DNA from: Pseudomonadota bacterium
Lineage (GTDB): Bacteria > Pseudomonadota > Gammaproteobacteria > Xanthomonadales > Xanthomonadaceae
NCBI GenBank assembly: GCA_018242445.1
Contig: JAFEBW010000039.1
Span: 1-64,000 of the forward strand
Length of the DNA: 64,000 bases
Direction: 5' to 3'
The translations under genes and the position numbers were made by a program. Under the pieces are notes generated by a model, which had not been told where the DNA came from, did not search any database, and saw nothing but the letters and a program-made list of their open reading frames with translations. The first letter of the stretch is position 1, and each line of letters opens with the position of its first letter. Positions 47,831-58,264 of the stretch are shown piece after piece.

Positions 47831-49867
47831 TCACTTGACGACGATCTCGCCCTGCGTGGCGGCCTTCAAGCGCGCCACCAGGGTGGGCCAATCCACCTTG
47901 CGCTCGAAGCCGATGACGCGGATGTTGGGCAAGCCCGAGCCTTCGACGATGGTATAGCCGGCACCGGCTGAACCCACTCCATCCACATGGCAGACATTGT
48001 TGGCGAGACGGCAGGAAATGCCAAGCCGCGCATAACCGAAATCCTGGAACAGCTTCAGCGCCTGCGCCTGCAGGCTCGCGCCGATGCCCGCCCCGCCGAC
48101 GTTGCTCAAATCCGCCACCGCGCGCTGGCTGATCCGGCGTTTGCCGGGCGCCTTGTCGTCGCTGTACAGGCGCGCATCGAAGGCGATCGGCGTCCAGTCG
48201 AGCAGGCGCAGGTCGCGGATGCTGCCATCCAGCCGCCCGGTGATCTGCCCGAAGCCGAACACCCCGGTCAGCGCCTTCAGATCCAGACCCTCGATGTCCA
48301 CGTCGGCGCTCACGCCCGGGTCGACGCCGAACGGGCGATCCATCGACAAGCGGGTGACCGCGACCGAGCCATCGAACACCCGCGCCTGCAACGCGCCATC
48401 GAAGACCAGCTGGTTGTCGGCGTAATGCGCCGAAGGCAGGCTGCCGTCCAGGGTGCCGCCGAAGGCCGGCCAGCCCATCACCCTGGCCAACTGCGCCACC
48501 TGCAATTGCTGCAACGACAAGCCGAACACGAAACGCGCGCCGGTACTTGCATCGGGAGGCACGAGGTCGAAGCGATCCAGCCGCAGACTGCCGCCGAGCA
48601 TCGGGATCGACGCCGGAGCCGACAGGGCGAGATGGCGGTCGTGGCTGCCCAGCTTGAACGCAGCCGGCCCCATCCCGATGCCGAACAAGCCCCCTTCCTT
48701 CCAGCGCAGCCCGCCTTCCTGCATGGCGGCGTCGGCCGTCCAGCGCACATCGCCGTCCACGCCGCGCAATGCGAAGCGCTGCTTGCCGTCGATGGCATCG
48801 ACCTGCTGCAAGGCCACGTCCACCGCATGCCAGCCGCTCGCGTCCATGCTCAGCGTGCCGCGCACGCTGCCGGCGAGTTTCAGCCCGGCCAGTCCGGCCG
48901 GATCGAGCCAGCCGCTCAGGTAGCGGTCGCGCGCCGTGGCCAGATCCTGACTTTGCAATTGCAATGCCAGCGCGCGCAGACCCGCCGTCGGCGACCACCG
49001 CGCGTTGCCGGCGACGTTCAACACCGCCGCATCGTTCCAACCCAATGCGACGATGTTCCAATCGGATTGCCCCTCTTGCCGCGCACTCACGCTGGCGAGG
49101 ATCGGGGTTTTGGGCAAGGCGGCATACAGGCCGCCGGCGAGCAATTGCCCCCCCATGATCGACGCCTCGATGGCGAGTTTGCGCGTCGACGCCTTCTGGC
49201 TGAAGTTCAGCTTCGCGTCCAGATCGATCCCATCGGTGGCGATGCCGCCGCTGGCGGTCTCCAAGGCCAAGCCGCGCACGCGCAGCGGGCCTTGCACGCC
49301 CACGCCCGACGAAGCCGTCGCGCGCACGTCGAGTTGGCCGTCGAGGCTGCCCTTCTGCACATGCCCCGCGTTCCACGCGCTTGCGACATACACTTGCAGC
49401 CACGCGGCAGGCACCTGCTCGAACACCAGGCGGGTGATGGCGGGCGTGTTCGCATCCCGGCGCACGCCCACGGCGCTGGCGCCATTGGACAGGCGTGCCG
49501 AGGTCAATTTCGGTGAAAAAATCACGGCCAGACGCATCGGCTTGCCGCTGCCGGCGCGCACGTCGCCCGCGCAGGCCCAGCCATCGCGGGCATCGTAGGC
49601 GAGCGCACATTCCCAATGCAGCTTGCCGAATGCGTAGCCGAAGCCGGGCGCGGCGATGGCATCCACATCCACCTGCAACCTTCCGCCTGGAGCGGTCGCG
49701 CTTTCCTCCAGACGTGCACTGAACCCACGCGCGCTGGCGATGGGCGATTGCACCTGCTGCACGCGCAACTCGAGCACGCGCGCCCCCACCGGTGCCGAGG
49801 CGAGCATCGTCGCGGCGAGCAGAACCCACGCGAGCGTCTGGTTGCCAGTGGTGCGGGAGGACTTCAT
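47831..49867 (-). CDS. YdbH-like AsmA-family intermembrane protein
   Basis: 678 residues with a signal/anchor sequence (TLAWVLLAATMLASAPVGA) and long beta-rich repeats as in AsmA-like bridge proteins. The C-terminal half matches YdbH-type proteins: HYADNQLVFDGALQARVFDG, ALTGVFGFGQITGRLDGSIR, DLRLLDWTPIAFDARLYSDD, LSNVGGAGIGASLQAQALKLF and a FERKVDWPTLVARLKAA end. Such proteins form hydrophobic grooves that carry phospholipids between the membranes. The YnbE lipoprotein that accompanies YdbH in enterobacteria is not seen; YdbL follows after 45 bp. Confidence 0.8.
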   Translation of the reverse strand: MKSSRTTGNQTLAWVLLAATMLASAPVGARVLELRVQQVQSPIASARGFSARLEESATAPGGRLQVDVDAIAAPGFGYAFGKLHWECALAYDARDGWACAGDVRAGSGKPMRLAVIFSPKLTSARLSNGASAVGVRRDANTPAITRLVFEQVPAAWLQVYVASAWNAGHVQKGSLDGQLDVRATASSGVGVQGPLRVRGLALETASGGIATDGIDLDAKLNFSQKASTRKLAIEASIMGGQLLAGGLYAALPKTPILASVSARQEGQSDWNIVALGWNDAAVLNVAGNARWSPTAGLRALALQLQSQDLATARDRYLSGWLDPAGLAGLKLAGSVRGTLSMDASGWHAVDVALQQVDAIDGKQRFALRGVDGDVRWTADAAMQEGGLRWKEGGLFGIGMGPAAFKLGSHDRHLALSAPASIPMLGGSLRLDRFDLVPPDASTGARFVFGLSLQQLQVAQLARVMGWPAFGGTLDGSLPSAHYADNQLVFDGALQARVFDGSVAVTRLSMDRPFGVDPGVSADVDIEGLDLKALTGVFGFGQITGRLDGSIRDLRLLDWTPIAFDARLYSDDKAPGKRRISQRAVADLSNVGGAGIGASLQAQALKLFQDFGYARLGISCRLANNVCHVDGVGSAGAGYTIVEGSGLPNIRVIGFERKVDWPTLVARLKAATQGEIVVK

Positions 49868-49899
49868 GCTGGGTCAGTGTGCCATCCGGGCCTGTGCCG

Positions 49900-50586
49900 A
49901 TGAACCCCATCCACCTGTTGCTGGTCGAGGACGATGCGGTCAGCCGCGGCTTCCTCACGGCGGCCCTGCAAGCGATGCCGGCGACCGTCGTGGACGTGGC
50001 CAGCGACGGCGCGCAGGCGATCGCCCGGGCGCACGAGACGGCCCATGCCCTGTGGCTGCTGGACGCCCACCTGCCCGACACAACGGGAGAAGCCCTGCTC
50101 GCGGCATTGCAAGGCTTGCGCCCCGACATCCCGGCCGTGTGCCTGACCGCCGACCCCACCCCCGAACGCCGCGCCAGCCTGCGCAGCGCGGGCTTCGTCG
50201 AGGTGGCGACCAAGCCGCTGACCATCCCGGCCCTGCAGGCCACCGTGCGGCGCGTTCTGGGAGGCCCGCCGGACTCATCCGGCCTGCCGGTCTGGGACGA
50301 TGCGCAGGCCTTGCGAGCGTTGGGCGACAACGCCGCAGCGGTGGCGGCGATGCGGGAGTTGTTCATCAAGGAACTGCCCGCGCAGGTCGTGACGATCGTC
50401 AGCGCGATCGACGCCGACGACTACGCCTGCGCACGCGACAGCCTGCACCGGCTCAAGGCCTCCTGCGGCTTCGTCGGCTGCCCGCGCCTGCTCGCCGCCG
50501 CGCATGCGCTGGCGGATGCGATGGACGATCCGGCCGCTTTGCGCCGCTTCCGCGAACAAGCGGCGGTGGCGCAATCGCGCACCTGA
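49900..50586 (+). CDS. Receiver-HPt two-component protein
   Basis: 228 residues. Receiver domain 1-125: LLVEDDAVSRGFL, phospho-acceptor Asp in WLLDAHLPDTTGE, Thr in CLTADPT, Lys-Pro in EVATKPLTIPAL. An HPt domain follows, with the histidine in SLHRLKASCGFVGC. No output domain, so it relays phosphate rather than binding DNA. It is divergent from the ydbH-like gene and stands alone, so the sensor is not in the window. Confidence 0.88.
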   Translation: MNPIHLLLVEDDAVSRGFLTAALQAMPATVVDVASDGAQAIARAHETAHALWLLDAHLPDTTGEALLAALQGLRPDIPAVCLTADPTPERRASLRSAGFVEVATKPLTIPALQATVRRVLGGPPDSSGLPVWDDAQALRALGDNAAAVAAMRELFIKELPAQVVTIVSAIDADDYACARDSLHRLKASCGFVGCPRLLAAAHALADAMDDPAALRRFREQAAVAQSRT

Positions 50587-50606
50587 TACGCAGCGCCTGT
50601 CGCCTT

Positions 50607-51347
50607 TCAGGTCGGCGAGGAATCCTCAGGGCGCAGCACATCGGCGAACTCCGCGAGCAGGCTCCACGAGCGCAAGCCGCGCGTTCCGAGGTGATGGGCG
50701 ATCAGCGCGCGCAAGGCGAGCCGCTGCTCGCGCAGATGCGCATCGTTCGGCGGCGACTGTCCGTCCAATGCCAGCAACGCCGCGCCGCAGATGTCCTCAC
50801 GCCGCATCTGCGCATCCTCGCGCACGCGCAGCGCCCCACGTTCCGGATCGATGCGGTAGCGCCCGTCCGGCTGCAGGACGCGGTCGTCGGCATCGTGCCG
50901 CAGGTCCGGCGCAAAGCCCAGATCGCGCAGCAAGTCGCGCTCGAAGCAGCGCAGCGTCCACGCCAGGCACGTCGTCTCGGCCAACTCGTCGAGTACCTGC
51001 GCCAGACGCAGGAACACCGCCGGCTGCGGGTCATGCCGCGGCAACAGGCGCAGCACCAGTTCGGCCAGATACAGGCCGGCCAGCAAACGCTCCCCGACCA
51101 GCAGTGGCGCCTGCCCACCGGCTTCGGCATGCATCAATTGCGCCAGTTCCCCGCGCAGCACGGCATCCACGCGAATGCGCTGCAAGGGCTGCAAGGCCGC
51201 CCGCAAGGGCTGCTTGCGCGCACCCAGCACCCCGCGCGCCGCCAGCCCGACGCGACCGTGCTCGTGCGTGAGCACTTCCACCAGCAGACTGGTCTCGCGC
51301 CAGCGCGTGGCATGCAGGACGATAGCTGGCTGACTCAGCAGGCGCAT
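50607..51347 (-). CDS. recO: DNA repair protein RecO
   Basis: RecFOR mediator that loads RecA on gapped DNA. 246 residues: OB-fold start AIVLHATRWRETSLLVEVLT, HEHGRVGLAARGVLGARK, then RIDPERGALRVRED and the helical C-terminal domain with LIAHHLGTRGLRSWSLL. The conserved Cys-rich zinc site of some RecO proteins is absent, as in E. coli. Downstream of era as usual. Confidence 0.93.
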   Translation of the reverse strand: MRLLSQPAIVLHATRWRETSLLVEVLTHEHGRVGLAARGVLGARKQPLRAALQPLQRIRVDAVLRGELAQLMHAEAGGQAPLLVGERLLAGLYLAELVLRLLPRHDPQPAVFLRLAQVLDELAETTCLAWTLRCFERDLLRDLGFAPDLRHDADDRVLQPDGRYRIDPERGALRVREDAQMRREDICGAALLALDGQSPPNDAHLREQRLALRALIAHHLGTRGLRSWSLLAEFADVLRPEDSSPT

Positions 51348-51354
51348 GGGAAGC

Positions 51355-51380
51355 GGGGAATGGGGCTGGGGGATGGGAAA
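51355..51380. repeat. Degenerate G-rich 7-bp units upstream of recO
   Basis: GGGGAAT followed by GGGGCTG and GGGGATG-like units, related to the array at 3635-3669. Confidence 0.6.
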
Positions 51381-51415
51381 GCCATGTAATGCAGAATCAT
51401 CGCGCTTTTGCTTTG

Positions 51416-51443
51416 CTATTCCCTATTCCCTATTCCCTATTCC
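51416..51443. repeat. 7-bp tandem array CTATTCC, four copies
   Basis: Exact units at 51416, 51423, 51430 and 51437, ending 3 bp before the era stop codon. The complement (GGAATAG) is close to GGGGAAT upstream of dcd. Confidence 0.9.
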
Positions 51444-51446
51444 CAT

Positions 51447-52340
51447 CTACTCATACCCGAACTGCCGCAGCGCCGCCGCGTCGTCGGCCCAGCCTTCGCG
51501 CACGCGGCACCAGGTTTCGAGGAACACCTTGCGGTCGAACAAACGTTCCATGTTCGTGCGCGCCGCGCTGGCGATCGCCTTGATGCCCTCGCCGCCCTTG
51601 CCGACCACGATGGCCTTCTGCCCTTCGCGTTCGACCCAGATGGTCGCGGCGATGCGGAACAGCGCGCCGTCTTCCTCGAAACGGTCGATGGCGACGGTGG
51701 CCGAATACGGCACTTCCTCGCCCAGGCGCAACAGCAATTGCTCGCGCAGCAATTCGGCGGCGAGAAAACGCTGGCTGCGGTCGGTGATCTCGTCCTGCGC
51801 GTACGGCGGCGGTGCTTCCGGCAACAAGCCCAGCACATCGGCCACCAGCGCTTCCAGCCCTTTGCGCTTGAGCGCCGACAGCGGATGCACGGCGACGAAA
51901 TCCGTGCCTTGCGCATGCTGGGCGATGTAAGGCAGCAACGCGGACTTGTCCTTGATGCGATCGATCTTGTTGATCGCCAGCACGGTGGGCACCTTGGCCG
52001 CCGCGAGGGCCGCCAGCGCCAGATCGTCCTCGTCCATCCAGCGGCCCGCCTCGACCACCAGCAACGCGGCATCCACACCGGCCAATGCACCGCGTGCGGC
52101 ACGGTTCATGTAGCGATTGAGCGCGCGCTTCTCGGCGCGATGGATGCCCGGCGTATCCACCAGCAGCAACTGGCCCGCAGGAAAACTGGCGATCCCGAGC
52201 AGGCGGTGGCGGGTGGTCTGCGCCTTCGGCGAGACGATGCTCACGCGCGCGCCGACGAGGGCATTGACGAGGGTGGACTTGCCGACGTTGGGCCGCCCGA
52301 TCACCGCCACCGTGCCGGCGCGAAAGGGACGCTCAGCCAC
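51447..52340 (-). CDS. era: GTPase Era
   Basis: Ribosome biogenesis GTPase binding the 16S rRNA 3' end. 297 residues: G1 [13 protein letters not shown]2 QTTRHR, G3 DTPGI, G4 NKIDR and a KH domain with [17 protein letters not shown]. The GTG at 52340 overlaps the rnc stop by 8 bp and gives the correct length. Confidence 0.97.
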   Translation of the reverse strand: MAERPFRAGTVAVIGRPNVGKSTLVNALVGARVSIVSPKAQTTRHRLLGIASFPAGQLLLVDTPGIHRAEKRALNRYMNRAARGALAGVDAALLVVEAGRWMDEDDLALAALAAAKVPTVLAINKIDRIKDKSALLPYIAQHAQGTDFVAVHPLSALKRKGLEALVADVLGLLPEAPPPYAQDEITDRSQRFLAAELLREQLLLRLGEEVPYSATVAIDRFEEDGALFRIAATIWVEREGQKAIVVGKGGEGIKAIASAARTNMERLFDRKVFLETWCRVREGWADDAAALRQFGYE

Positions 52341-53016
52341 GCTGCGACTCCAGCATGCGCAGCAATTCGGCGGCGGCCTGCTGCTCGGCGGCGCGGCGCG
52401 AGTGCCCGGCACCTTCGGCGTGCAGCGGCGGCTCGGCGATGCGGCAGTCCACGCGGAAGCTGCGATCGTGTTCGTCGCCCGTGGCATCGATCAAGGTGTA
52501 TTCCGGAAGCGGCGTCTGCCGCGCCTGCAACCATTCCTGCAGGCGGGTCTTGGCGTCCTTGGCGACCTTGCCGGCCGGCTGCGCTTCCAGCCCCGGCGCA
52601 AACCAAGGCAAAACCACCTGCCGGCACGTTTCGAACCCCGCATCGAGGTAGATCGCCGCGACCAAGGCCTCGAAGGCGTCGGCGAGGATCGAATCGCGGC
52701 GCTGGCCGCCACTCTTGAGTTCGCCGGGGCCGAGTGAGAGTTTTTCGCCCAAGCGCAGTGTCCGCGCCAATTCCGCCAGCGACGACTCGCGCACCAACTC
52801 GGCCCGTGCCCGTGTGAGCGCACCTTCGTCCGCCTTCGGCCAGCGCGCGTACAGCGCATCGGCGACGATCAGGTTGACCAGCGCATCGCCGAGGAACTCC
52901 AGCCGCTCGTTGTTGCGCGCGCCGGCGCTGCGATGGGTCAGGGCCTGCTGGAGCAGGCCCCGATCGGAGAACGCATGCGCAGCGAACTCATCCGCCACCG
53001 GGAAGCGGCTTGGCAT
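52333..53016 (-). CDS. rnc: Ribonuclease III
   Basis: Double-strand RNA endonuclease for rRNA and mRNA processing. 227 residues: [20 protein letters not shown] (signature NERLEFLGD), the catalytic [15 protein letters not shown], and a dsRNA-binding domain [38 protein letters not shown]. The ATG at 53016 is used; a GTG at 52998 is an alternative. Either start overlaps the end of the DUF4845 gene. Confidence 0.95.
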   Translation of the reverse strand: MPSRFPVADEFAAHAFSDRGLLQQALTHRSAGARNNERLEFLGDALVNLIVADALYARWPKADEGALTRARAELVRESSLAELARTLRLGEKLSLGPGELKSGGQRRDSILADAFEALVAAIYLDAGFETCRQVVLPWFAPGLEAQPAGKVAKDAKTRLQEWLQARQTPLPEYTLIDATGDEHDRSFRVDCRIAEPPLHAEGAGHSRRAAEQQAAAELLRMLESQRG

Positions 53017-53404
53017 CCGGAGTGCCGCCAGCCGTATGCTGGAAATGCGCGACCAGGGAAATGTTGTAGAACAACGCGCCTCTGGCATCGTAATCCACGC
53101 TGAGCGTCGTGCCCTGCGATGTGCGCTTGATGACCACCCCACCCGGCTCCGTCTTGACCATGGGATCGATGGAATTGACATAGCTCGTCTCGAAATGCCG
53201 CGAGATCATGTCGCGAAGCTTGGTCTCGTCCGCACTGCTGAAGGCGGGATCCGCAGCGGTTTCGTCGAGCGCCTTTCGCACCGACGAATACTCGCTGTAC
53301 ATCGGGATCAGCCGCATCGCCATGTAGGCGAAAAAGCCCACCACGCACATCACGATGACGAACCCGATCAACGTGATGCCTCGTTGCCCCTGCCGTGTAA
53401 GCAT
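52988..53404 (-). CDS. DUF4845 membrane-anchored protein
   Basis: 138 residues with one N-terminal transmembrane segment ([20 protein letters not shown]) resembling a type IV pilin-like or TadE-type anchor, then a periplasmic domain ([33 protein letters not shown]). The gene conventionally lies between lepB and rnc in beta/gammaproteobacteria. Function unknown. Overlaps rnc. Confidence 0.88.
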   Translation of the reverse strand: MLTRQGQRGITLIGFVIVMCVVGFFAYMAMRLIPMYSEYSSVRKALDETAADPAFSSADETKLRDMISRHFETSYVNSIDPMVKTEPGGVVIKRTSQGTTLSVDYDARGALFYNISLVAHFQHTAGGTPDAKPLPGGG

Positions 53405-53433
53405 TGCGCATCTCCCCTAGTCTGAGTGGACGG

Positions 53434-54474
53434 TCAGCGGATGATAGTACCAATCCGCGAGCCGTCCATCTTTTTCGCGCCGAAATCGATGTTCAGCCAG
53501 ACCAGTTCGGCCTTGCCGACGATATTGGCCTCCGGCAGGGTGTGGTGCTCCCAGAAGCGGCTGTCCTCGCTGTTGTCGCGGTTGTCGCCCATCATGAAAT
53601 ACTCGCCGGGCGGCACCACCCACGTACCGTTGGCGCGTGGATCCTGAGCCATCTCGGGGATGTCTTTCTGCAGGATCGTGTGGCTGTGCCCCGGCAGATC
53701 TTCGCGCACGACCGATGCCCCGGTCATGTCGGCGCCGCTGCCCTGGCCGACGTAGGGGCCGATTTTTTCCGACGGAACCGGCTGGCCATTCACGGTCAAT
53801 TGGTAATTGTTGTAGCTGATGGTGTCGCCCGGCAGGCCGACCACGCGCTTGATCCACACCTGGTCGGGCGCGATCGGCGGATGGAACACGATCACGTCGC
53901 CGCGCTGCGGTTCACCCACCTTGAAGAACTTGGTATCCAGCACCGGCAGGCGCAGGCCGTAAGCGTACTTGTTGACGAGGATGAAATCACCGATCAGCAG
54001 GTTGGGCATCATCGATTCGGACGGGATGCGGTAGGGCTCGGCCACGAACGAACGCAGCAGCAGGATGACGAGAATCACCGGGAAGAATGAGCGCGAGTAC
54101 TCCACTACCAGCGGCTCGCGGGTGCGCGCGCCGGCATCGCGCAGGTTGGCCTGCAGGCCATCGCCCTCGGCTTGCACATCCAGCTCGGGCATCTCGCGCG
54201 CCAGCAGCGCTTGAATGCGTTCGACATCCTCCTTGCCGGAGACGCCGATGCCGATGCCGGCTTCGTTGCGCCCGACTTCCGCCTCGGCAACGCGCGCCTT
54301 GGCCAAGGCCATGCGGATGCGCGTCGCCGCCGCTTCGGTGGCCTCGTCGATAGCCGCCTGTTCTTCTGCCATGACCTTGCGGCGCGCGGGAGCGAAGACG
54401 ATGGCATCCAGCAGCCAGATCAGGCCGGTCAGTGCGGTCAGCACCGTGAACAGCAGGGTGAGGTCGTATCTCAT
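53434..54474 (-). CDS. lepB: Signal peptidase I
   Basis: Membrane serine-lysine protease that removes Sec/Tat signal peptides. 346 residues: first transmembrane helix 8-28, then a long cytoplasmic segment (30-128) rich in Ala/Glu and coiled-coil-like, second helix 130-145. The catalytic S154 lies in RIPSESMMPNLL and K209 in VWIKRVVGLPGD; then MMGDNRDNSEDSR. The cytoplasmic insertion is longer than in E. coli. Complete. The gene lies between lepA and the DUF4845 gene. Confidence 0.95.
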   Translation of the reverse strand: MRYDLTLLFTVLTALTGLIWLLDAIVFAPARRKVMAEEQAAIDEATEAAATRIRMALAKARVAEAEVGRNEAGIGIGVSGKEDVERIQALLAREMPELDVQAEGDGLQANLRDAGARTREPLVVEYSRSFFPVILVILLLRSFVAEPYRIPSESMMPNLLIGDFILVNKYAYGLRLPVLDTKFFKVGEPQRGDVIVFHPPIAPDQVWIKRVVGLPGDTISYNNYQLTVNGQPVPSEKIGPYVGQGSGADMTGASVVREDLPGHSHTILQKDIPEMAQDPRANGTWVVPPGEYFMMGDNRDNSEDSRFWEHHTLPEANIVGKAELVWLNIDFGAKKMDGSRIGTIIR

Positions 54475-54607
54475 GGGTTGAGCGTGTCCTCAAGTTATCC
54501 AGCTATCCCGGATGGAAGCAGCCGCACTGACTCCGCAAGCCTGCGCTCAGCATCGCTTGCAACACCCGAATCGCGCCTGTGCGGATGGTCATGGGTGGCG
54601 TTCGCGT

Positions 54608-56404
54608 TCAGCCGCCGCCATCGGCCTGCAGCACCGCGAGGAAAGCTTCCTGCGGTATCTCGACCTTGCCGACCTGCTTCATCCGCTTCTTGCCGGCCTT
54701 CTGTTTTTCCAGCAGCTTCTTCTTGCGCGTGGCGTCGCCGCCGTAGCACTTGGCCAGCACGTTCTTTCGCAGCGCCTTCACCGTGGTGCGGGCGATGATG
54801 TTGGCGCCGATCGCGGCCTGCACGGCGACATCGAACATCTGCCGCGGAATGAGTTCCTTCATTTTCTCGGTGATCTCGCGGCCGCGCCGATCAGCATGGC
54901 TGCGATGCACGATCAGGCTCATCGCATCCACGCGGTCGCCGTTGATCAGCACATCGACGCGCACGAAGGGCCCGGGCTCGAAGCGCACGAAATGGTAGTC
55001 GAGCGAGGCGTAGCCGCGGCTGCACGATTTCAGGCGGTCGAAGAAATCCAGCACCACCTCGGCCATCGGCAGCTCGTAGCTGATCTGCACTTGCTCGCCC
55101 AGGTACAGGATGCCCTGCTGCACGCCGCGCTTTTCCTCGCACAGCTTGATGACGTTGCCGACGTGCTCGGGCGGGGTGAGGATGGTGGCGAGGATGATCG
55201 GCTCGCGGATTTCCTCGATCTGGTTGACCGGCGGCAGCTTGGCCGGGTTGTCGAGGGTGACCACGCTGCCGTCGGTGCGCAGCACCTCGTACACCACCGT
55301 CGGCGCGGTGGTGACGAGGTCGAGGTCGTATTCGCGTTCCAGGCGCTCCTGCACGATCTCCATGTGCAGCATGCCGAGGAAGCCGCAGCGGAAACCGAAC
55401 CCCATCGCCTCGGAACTTTCCGGCTCGAAACGCAGCGCGGCATCGTTCAGGCGCAGCTTTTCCAGCGCCTCGCGCAGCGCCGGGTAGTCGTCGGTGACCA
55501 CCGGAAACAAACCGGCGAACACGCGCGGCTTCATTTCCTGAAAGCCCGGCAGCGGGTGCTCGGCCGGCAGTTGCGCCGAGGTCAGCGTGTCGCCCACCGG
55601 CGCGCCGTGCACGTCCTTGATGCTGGCGGTGACCCAGCCCACTTCGCCCGCGCCGAGCCTATCCAGCGGCTTGCGCTTGGGGGTGAACACGCCCACGCCA
55701 TCCACCAGATGGGTGCGTCCGGTGGACATCACGAGGATCTTGTCGCCGGGCTTGATCTCGCCCTGCATGATGCGCACCAGCGAGACCACGCCGAGGTAGT
55801 TGTCGAACCACGAATCGATGATCAGCGCCTGCAGGCGCTCGGTGTCGCGCGGCTTGGGCGGCGGGATGCGCGCAACGATGGCTTCCAGCACCTCGGTCAC
55901 GTTCAAGCCGGTCTTGGCGCTGATCGGCACGGCATCGTCGGCGTGGATGCCGATCACCGCTTCGATCTCGCCCTTGACCTTGTCGATGTCGGCGGTCGGC
56001 AGGTCGATCTTGTTGATCACCGGCACCACCTCCAGGCCCATCTCGACCGCCGTGTAGCAGTTGGCGACCGACTGCGCTTCCACGCCCTGCGCCGCATCCA
56101 CCACCAGCAGCGCGCCCTCGCAGGCGGCCAGCGAGCGGCTCACCTCGTAGGAAAAATCGACGTGGCCGGGGGTGTCGATGAAATTGAGCTGGTAGGTGTT
56201 GCCGTCGCGCGCGGTGTACGGCAGCGACACCGACTGCGCCTTGATGGTGATGCCGCGTTCGCGCTCGATCGGGTTGGAGTCGAGCACCTGCGCTTCCATC
56301 TCGCGCGCCTCCAGCCCGCCGCACAACTGGATGATGCGGTCGGCGAGCGTGGATTTGCCGTGATCGATGTGGGCGATGATCGAGAAGTTGCGAATGTGCT
56401 GCAT
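54608..56404 (-). CDS. lepA: Elongation factor 4 (LepA)
   Basis: Ribosomal GTPase that back-translocates or remodels stalled ribosomes. 598 residues: G1 [14 protein letters not shown]3 [13 protein letters not shown]4 NKIDLPTAD, and the LepA-specific C-terminal domain with [20 protein letters not shown]. The ATG at 56404 fits the family; upstream starts do not. lepB follows 133 bp downstream. Confidence 0.98.
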   Translation of the reverse strand: MQHIRNFSIIAHIDHGKSTLADRIIQLCGGLEAREMEAQVLDSNPIERERGITIKAQSVSLPYTARDGNTYQLNFIDTPGHVDFSYEVSRSLAACEGALLVVDAAQGVEAQSVANCYTAVEMGLEVVPVINKIDLPTADIDKVKGEIEAVIGIHADDAVPISAKTGLNVTEVLEAIVARIPPPKPRDTERLQALIIDSWFDNYLGVVSLVRIMQGEIKPGDKILVMSTGRTHLVDGVGVFTPKRKPLDRLGAGEVGWVTASIKDVHGAPVGDTLTSAQLPAEHPLPGFQEMKPRVFAGLFPVVTDDYPALREALEKLRLNDAALRFEPESSEAMGFGFRCGFLGMLHMEIVQERLEREYDLDLVTTAPTVVYEVLRTDGSVVTLDNPAKLPPVNQIEEIREPIILATILTPPEHVGNVIKLCEEKRGVQQGILYLGEQVQISYELPMAEVVLDFFDRLKSCSRGYASLDYHFVRFEPGPFVRVDVLINGDRVDAMSLIVHRSHADRRGREITEKMKELIPRQMFDVAVQAAIGANIIARTTVKALRKNVLAKCYGGDATRKKKLLEKQKAGKKRMKQVGKVEIPQEAFLAVLQADGGG

Positions 56405-56722
56405 CGGGGGCGGACTGGGTCGGTCGAGGACGCACGCGATCCGCAGCGAACCGATGGGCACGCCTGCGACCGGTGAACTGCGCGAATTGACCGCTGATTA
56501 TCGCATAGCGGAAAGCAGGAAGCGGAGTTCCGAATCCCAAGTCCGCCCATCATCGCAAAGGGCGGAAAGCGCATTCGTCCGCGAAAAACACAAAGGATGC
56601 GAATAAATCGATGGCACCGTTGACTAGGCTGCCCCCTTTTTAGTTTTTTGCGTTCCTTGCGGACTGAAGCTTTTTGATTCCTGAGTCCCGATCACCACCG
56701 CGAACGGCAGCCCCCATCCCAA

Positions 56723-56746
56723 CCTTCCCCCGCAAGCGGGGGAAGG
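56723..56746. repeat. GC-rich REP-like hairpin
   Basis: CCTTCCCCCGC / GCGGGGGAAGG with an AA loop, preceded by CCCCCATCCCAA. Same architecture as the element inside metG at 7435-7458. Confidence 0.9.
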
Positions 56747-56770
56747 AGCGAAGCGCCGACCCGCCTTGCC

Positions 56771-56798
56771 CGAGTCCCGAGTCCCGAGTCCCGAGTCC
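56771..56798. repeat. 7-bp tandem array CGAGTCC, four copies
   Basis: Four exact units ending 2 bp before the degP stop codon. A related GAGTCCC half occurs at about 56682. Confidence 0.9.
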
Positions 56799-56800
56799 AA

Positions 56801-58264
56801 TCAGCTCCTCTCGATCGGCCCCACCGCGATGAACTGGGTCTGCCCGTTGCGCCGCACCAGCAGCATCACGGTCTGGCCCTGCTTCACTCCGGCGCTGGCC
56901 GTGGCGAAGGCTGCGGCGCTGCCCACCTCGTGATTGCCCACGCGCAAGATCACATCGCCAGGCTGGATGCCGGCACGGCGCGCCACGTCATCCACCACCC
57001 GGCTGACCAGCACGCCCTCGCCGCCATCGAGTTTCAGCGCCTTGCGCTGTGCGGGATCGAGGTCGCGCACGGCCAGCCCGAGTTTCTGCGCGCTCGCCGC
57101 CGGGCGGTTTTCGCGATCGCTGGCAGGCTCCAACTGCGGCGCGCCGGCAGCCTTGGCCAGATCGTCCAGCACCACAGGCAGGTCGATCGTCTTGCCATTG
57201 CGATCGACTTGCAAGGTGGCGCGCGTGCCGGGTGCCTGCGCGCCGACCAGCGGCGGCAGATCGTTGGAACTGTCGATCGGGGTGCCGTTGAACGCCGTGA
57301 TCAAATCGCCGGACTTCACCCCGGCCCTGGCGGCGGCGCTGCCGGGCTCGACCTCGGCGACCAACGCGCCGCCGCTGCGCGTCAATCCCATCGCGTTGGC
57401 GATCTGCGTGGTCACCTGCTGGATGCGCACGCCGAGCACGCCGCGACGCACGCGGCCGGTGGTCTCGATCTGGGTGACCGCGTTCATCGCGGTCTCGATC
57501 GGGATGGCGAAGCTCACCCCCATGTAGCCGCCGGACATGCTGAAGATCTGCGAATTGATGCCGACCACTTCGCCCTTGGTGTTGAGCAGCGGGCCGCCGG
57601 AGTTGCCCTTGTTGATCGGCACGTCGGTCTGGATGAAGGGCACGTACTGCTGGCCCGGATCGAGCGAACTGCGACCCACGCCGCTGACGATGCCGGCGGT
57701 CACCGAATGATCCAGTCCGAACGGCGAACCGATCGCCACCACCCACTGCCCTGGCTTGAGCGAACGCGCCGTGGCGAGCTTCAGGTACGGCAAGCCGCTG
57801 GCCTGCACCTTGAGCAGGGCGATGTCGGACATCGCATCCGAGCCGATCACCTTGGCGGTGAACTCGCGGCGATCGGCCAGATGCACGATCACCCGGTCGG
57901 CGCCGTCGACGACGTGATGATTGGTGAGGATCTTGCCGTCGGACGAAATGATGAAACCGCTGCCGATCGCGGTGCCCTCGTCCGGGCGCGGCATCGGCAT
58001 GGGCATGCCTTGCTGGCCGAAGAAGCGCTTGAGGATGTCGGGCATCGGATCGCCGTCGCCCTGATCGCCGATGCTCGCGGAAGGTTTGCTCTTGCGTCCG
58101 TCGTGGATGGCCTCGATGCTGACCACCGCGGGGCCGTCCTGCTCGACGATGCTGCTGAAATCCGGCAGGTTCACTTCGGCGGCGTGCGCCACCGGGAAAC
58201 AGGAAGCCACCGCGATGGCGACGGCAGCGGCGATGGGAGCAAGACGTGAGGTCATGGCATTCAT
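56801..58264 (-). CDS. mucD: Periplasmic serine protease DegP/MucD type
   Basis: 487-residue HtrA protease/chaperone. Signal peptide (IAAAVAIAVASCFPVAHA); catalytic H in LTNHHVVDG, D in DAMSDIALLKV, S in NKGNSGGPLLN; two PDZ domains (around 275-365 and 395-480). It belongs to the envelope stress set with the adjacent rpoE and anti-sigma genes and degrades misfolded periplasmic proteins. An ATG three codons in is an alternative start. The 353-bp gap to the anti-sigma gene suggests its own promoter. Confidence 0.95.
   Translation of the reverse strand: MNAMTSRLAPIAAAVAIAVASCFPVAHAAEVNLPDFSSIVEQDGPAVVSIEAIHDGRKSKPSASIGDQGDGDPMPDILKRFFGQQGMPMPMPRPDEGTAIGSGFIISSDGKILTNHHVVDGADRVIVHLADRREFTAKVIGSDAMSDIALLKVQASGLPYLKLATARSLKPGQWVVAIGSPFGLDHSVTAGIVSGVGRSSLDPGQQYVPFIQTDVPINKGNSGGPLLNTKGEVVGINSQIFSMSGGYMGVSFAIPIETAMNAVTQIETTGRVRRGVLGVRIQQVTTQIANAMGLTRSGGALVAEVEPGSAAARAGVKSGDLITAFNGTPIDSSNDLPPLVGAQAPGTRATLQVDRNGKTIDLPVVLDDLAKAAGAPQLEPASDRENRPAASAQKLGLAVRDLDPAQRKALKLDGGEGVLVSRVVDDVARRAGIQPGDVILRVGNHEVGSAAAFATASAGVKQGQTVMLLVRRNGQTQFIAVGPIERS

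Larger units (their letters stand above)
56405..56800. other. lepA-degP intergenic region with repeats
   Basis: No gene. It contains a REP-like hairpin (56723-56746) and a 7-bp array (56771-56798), with an AT-rich stretch near 56630-56690. The lepA promoter should lie within 56405-56600, but I see no convincing boxes. Confidence 0.6.
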
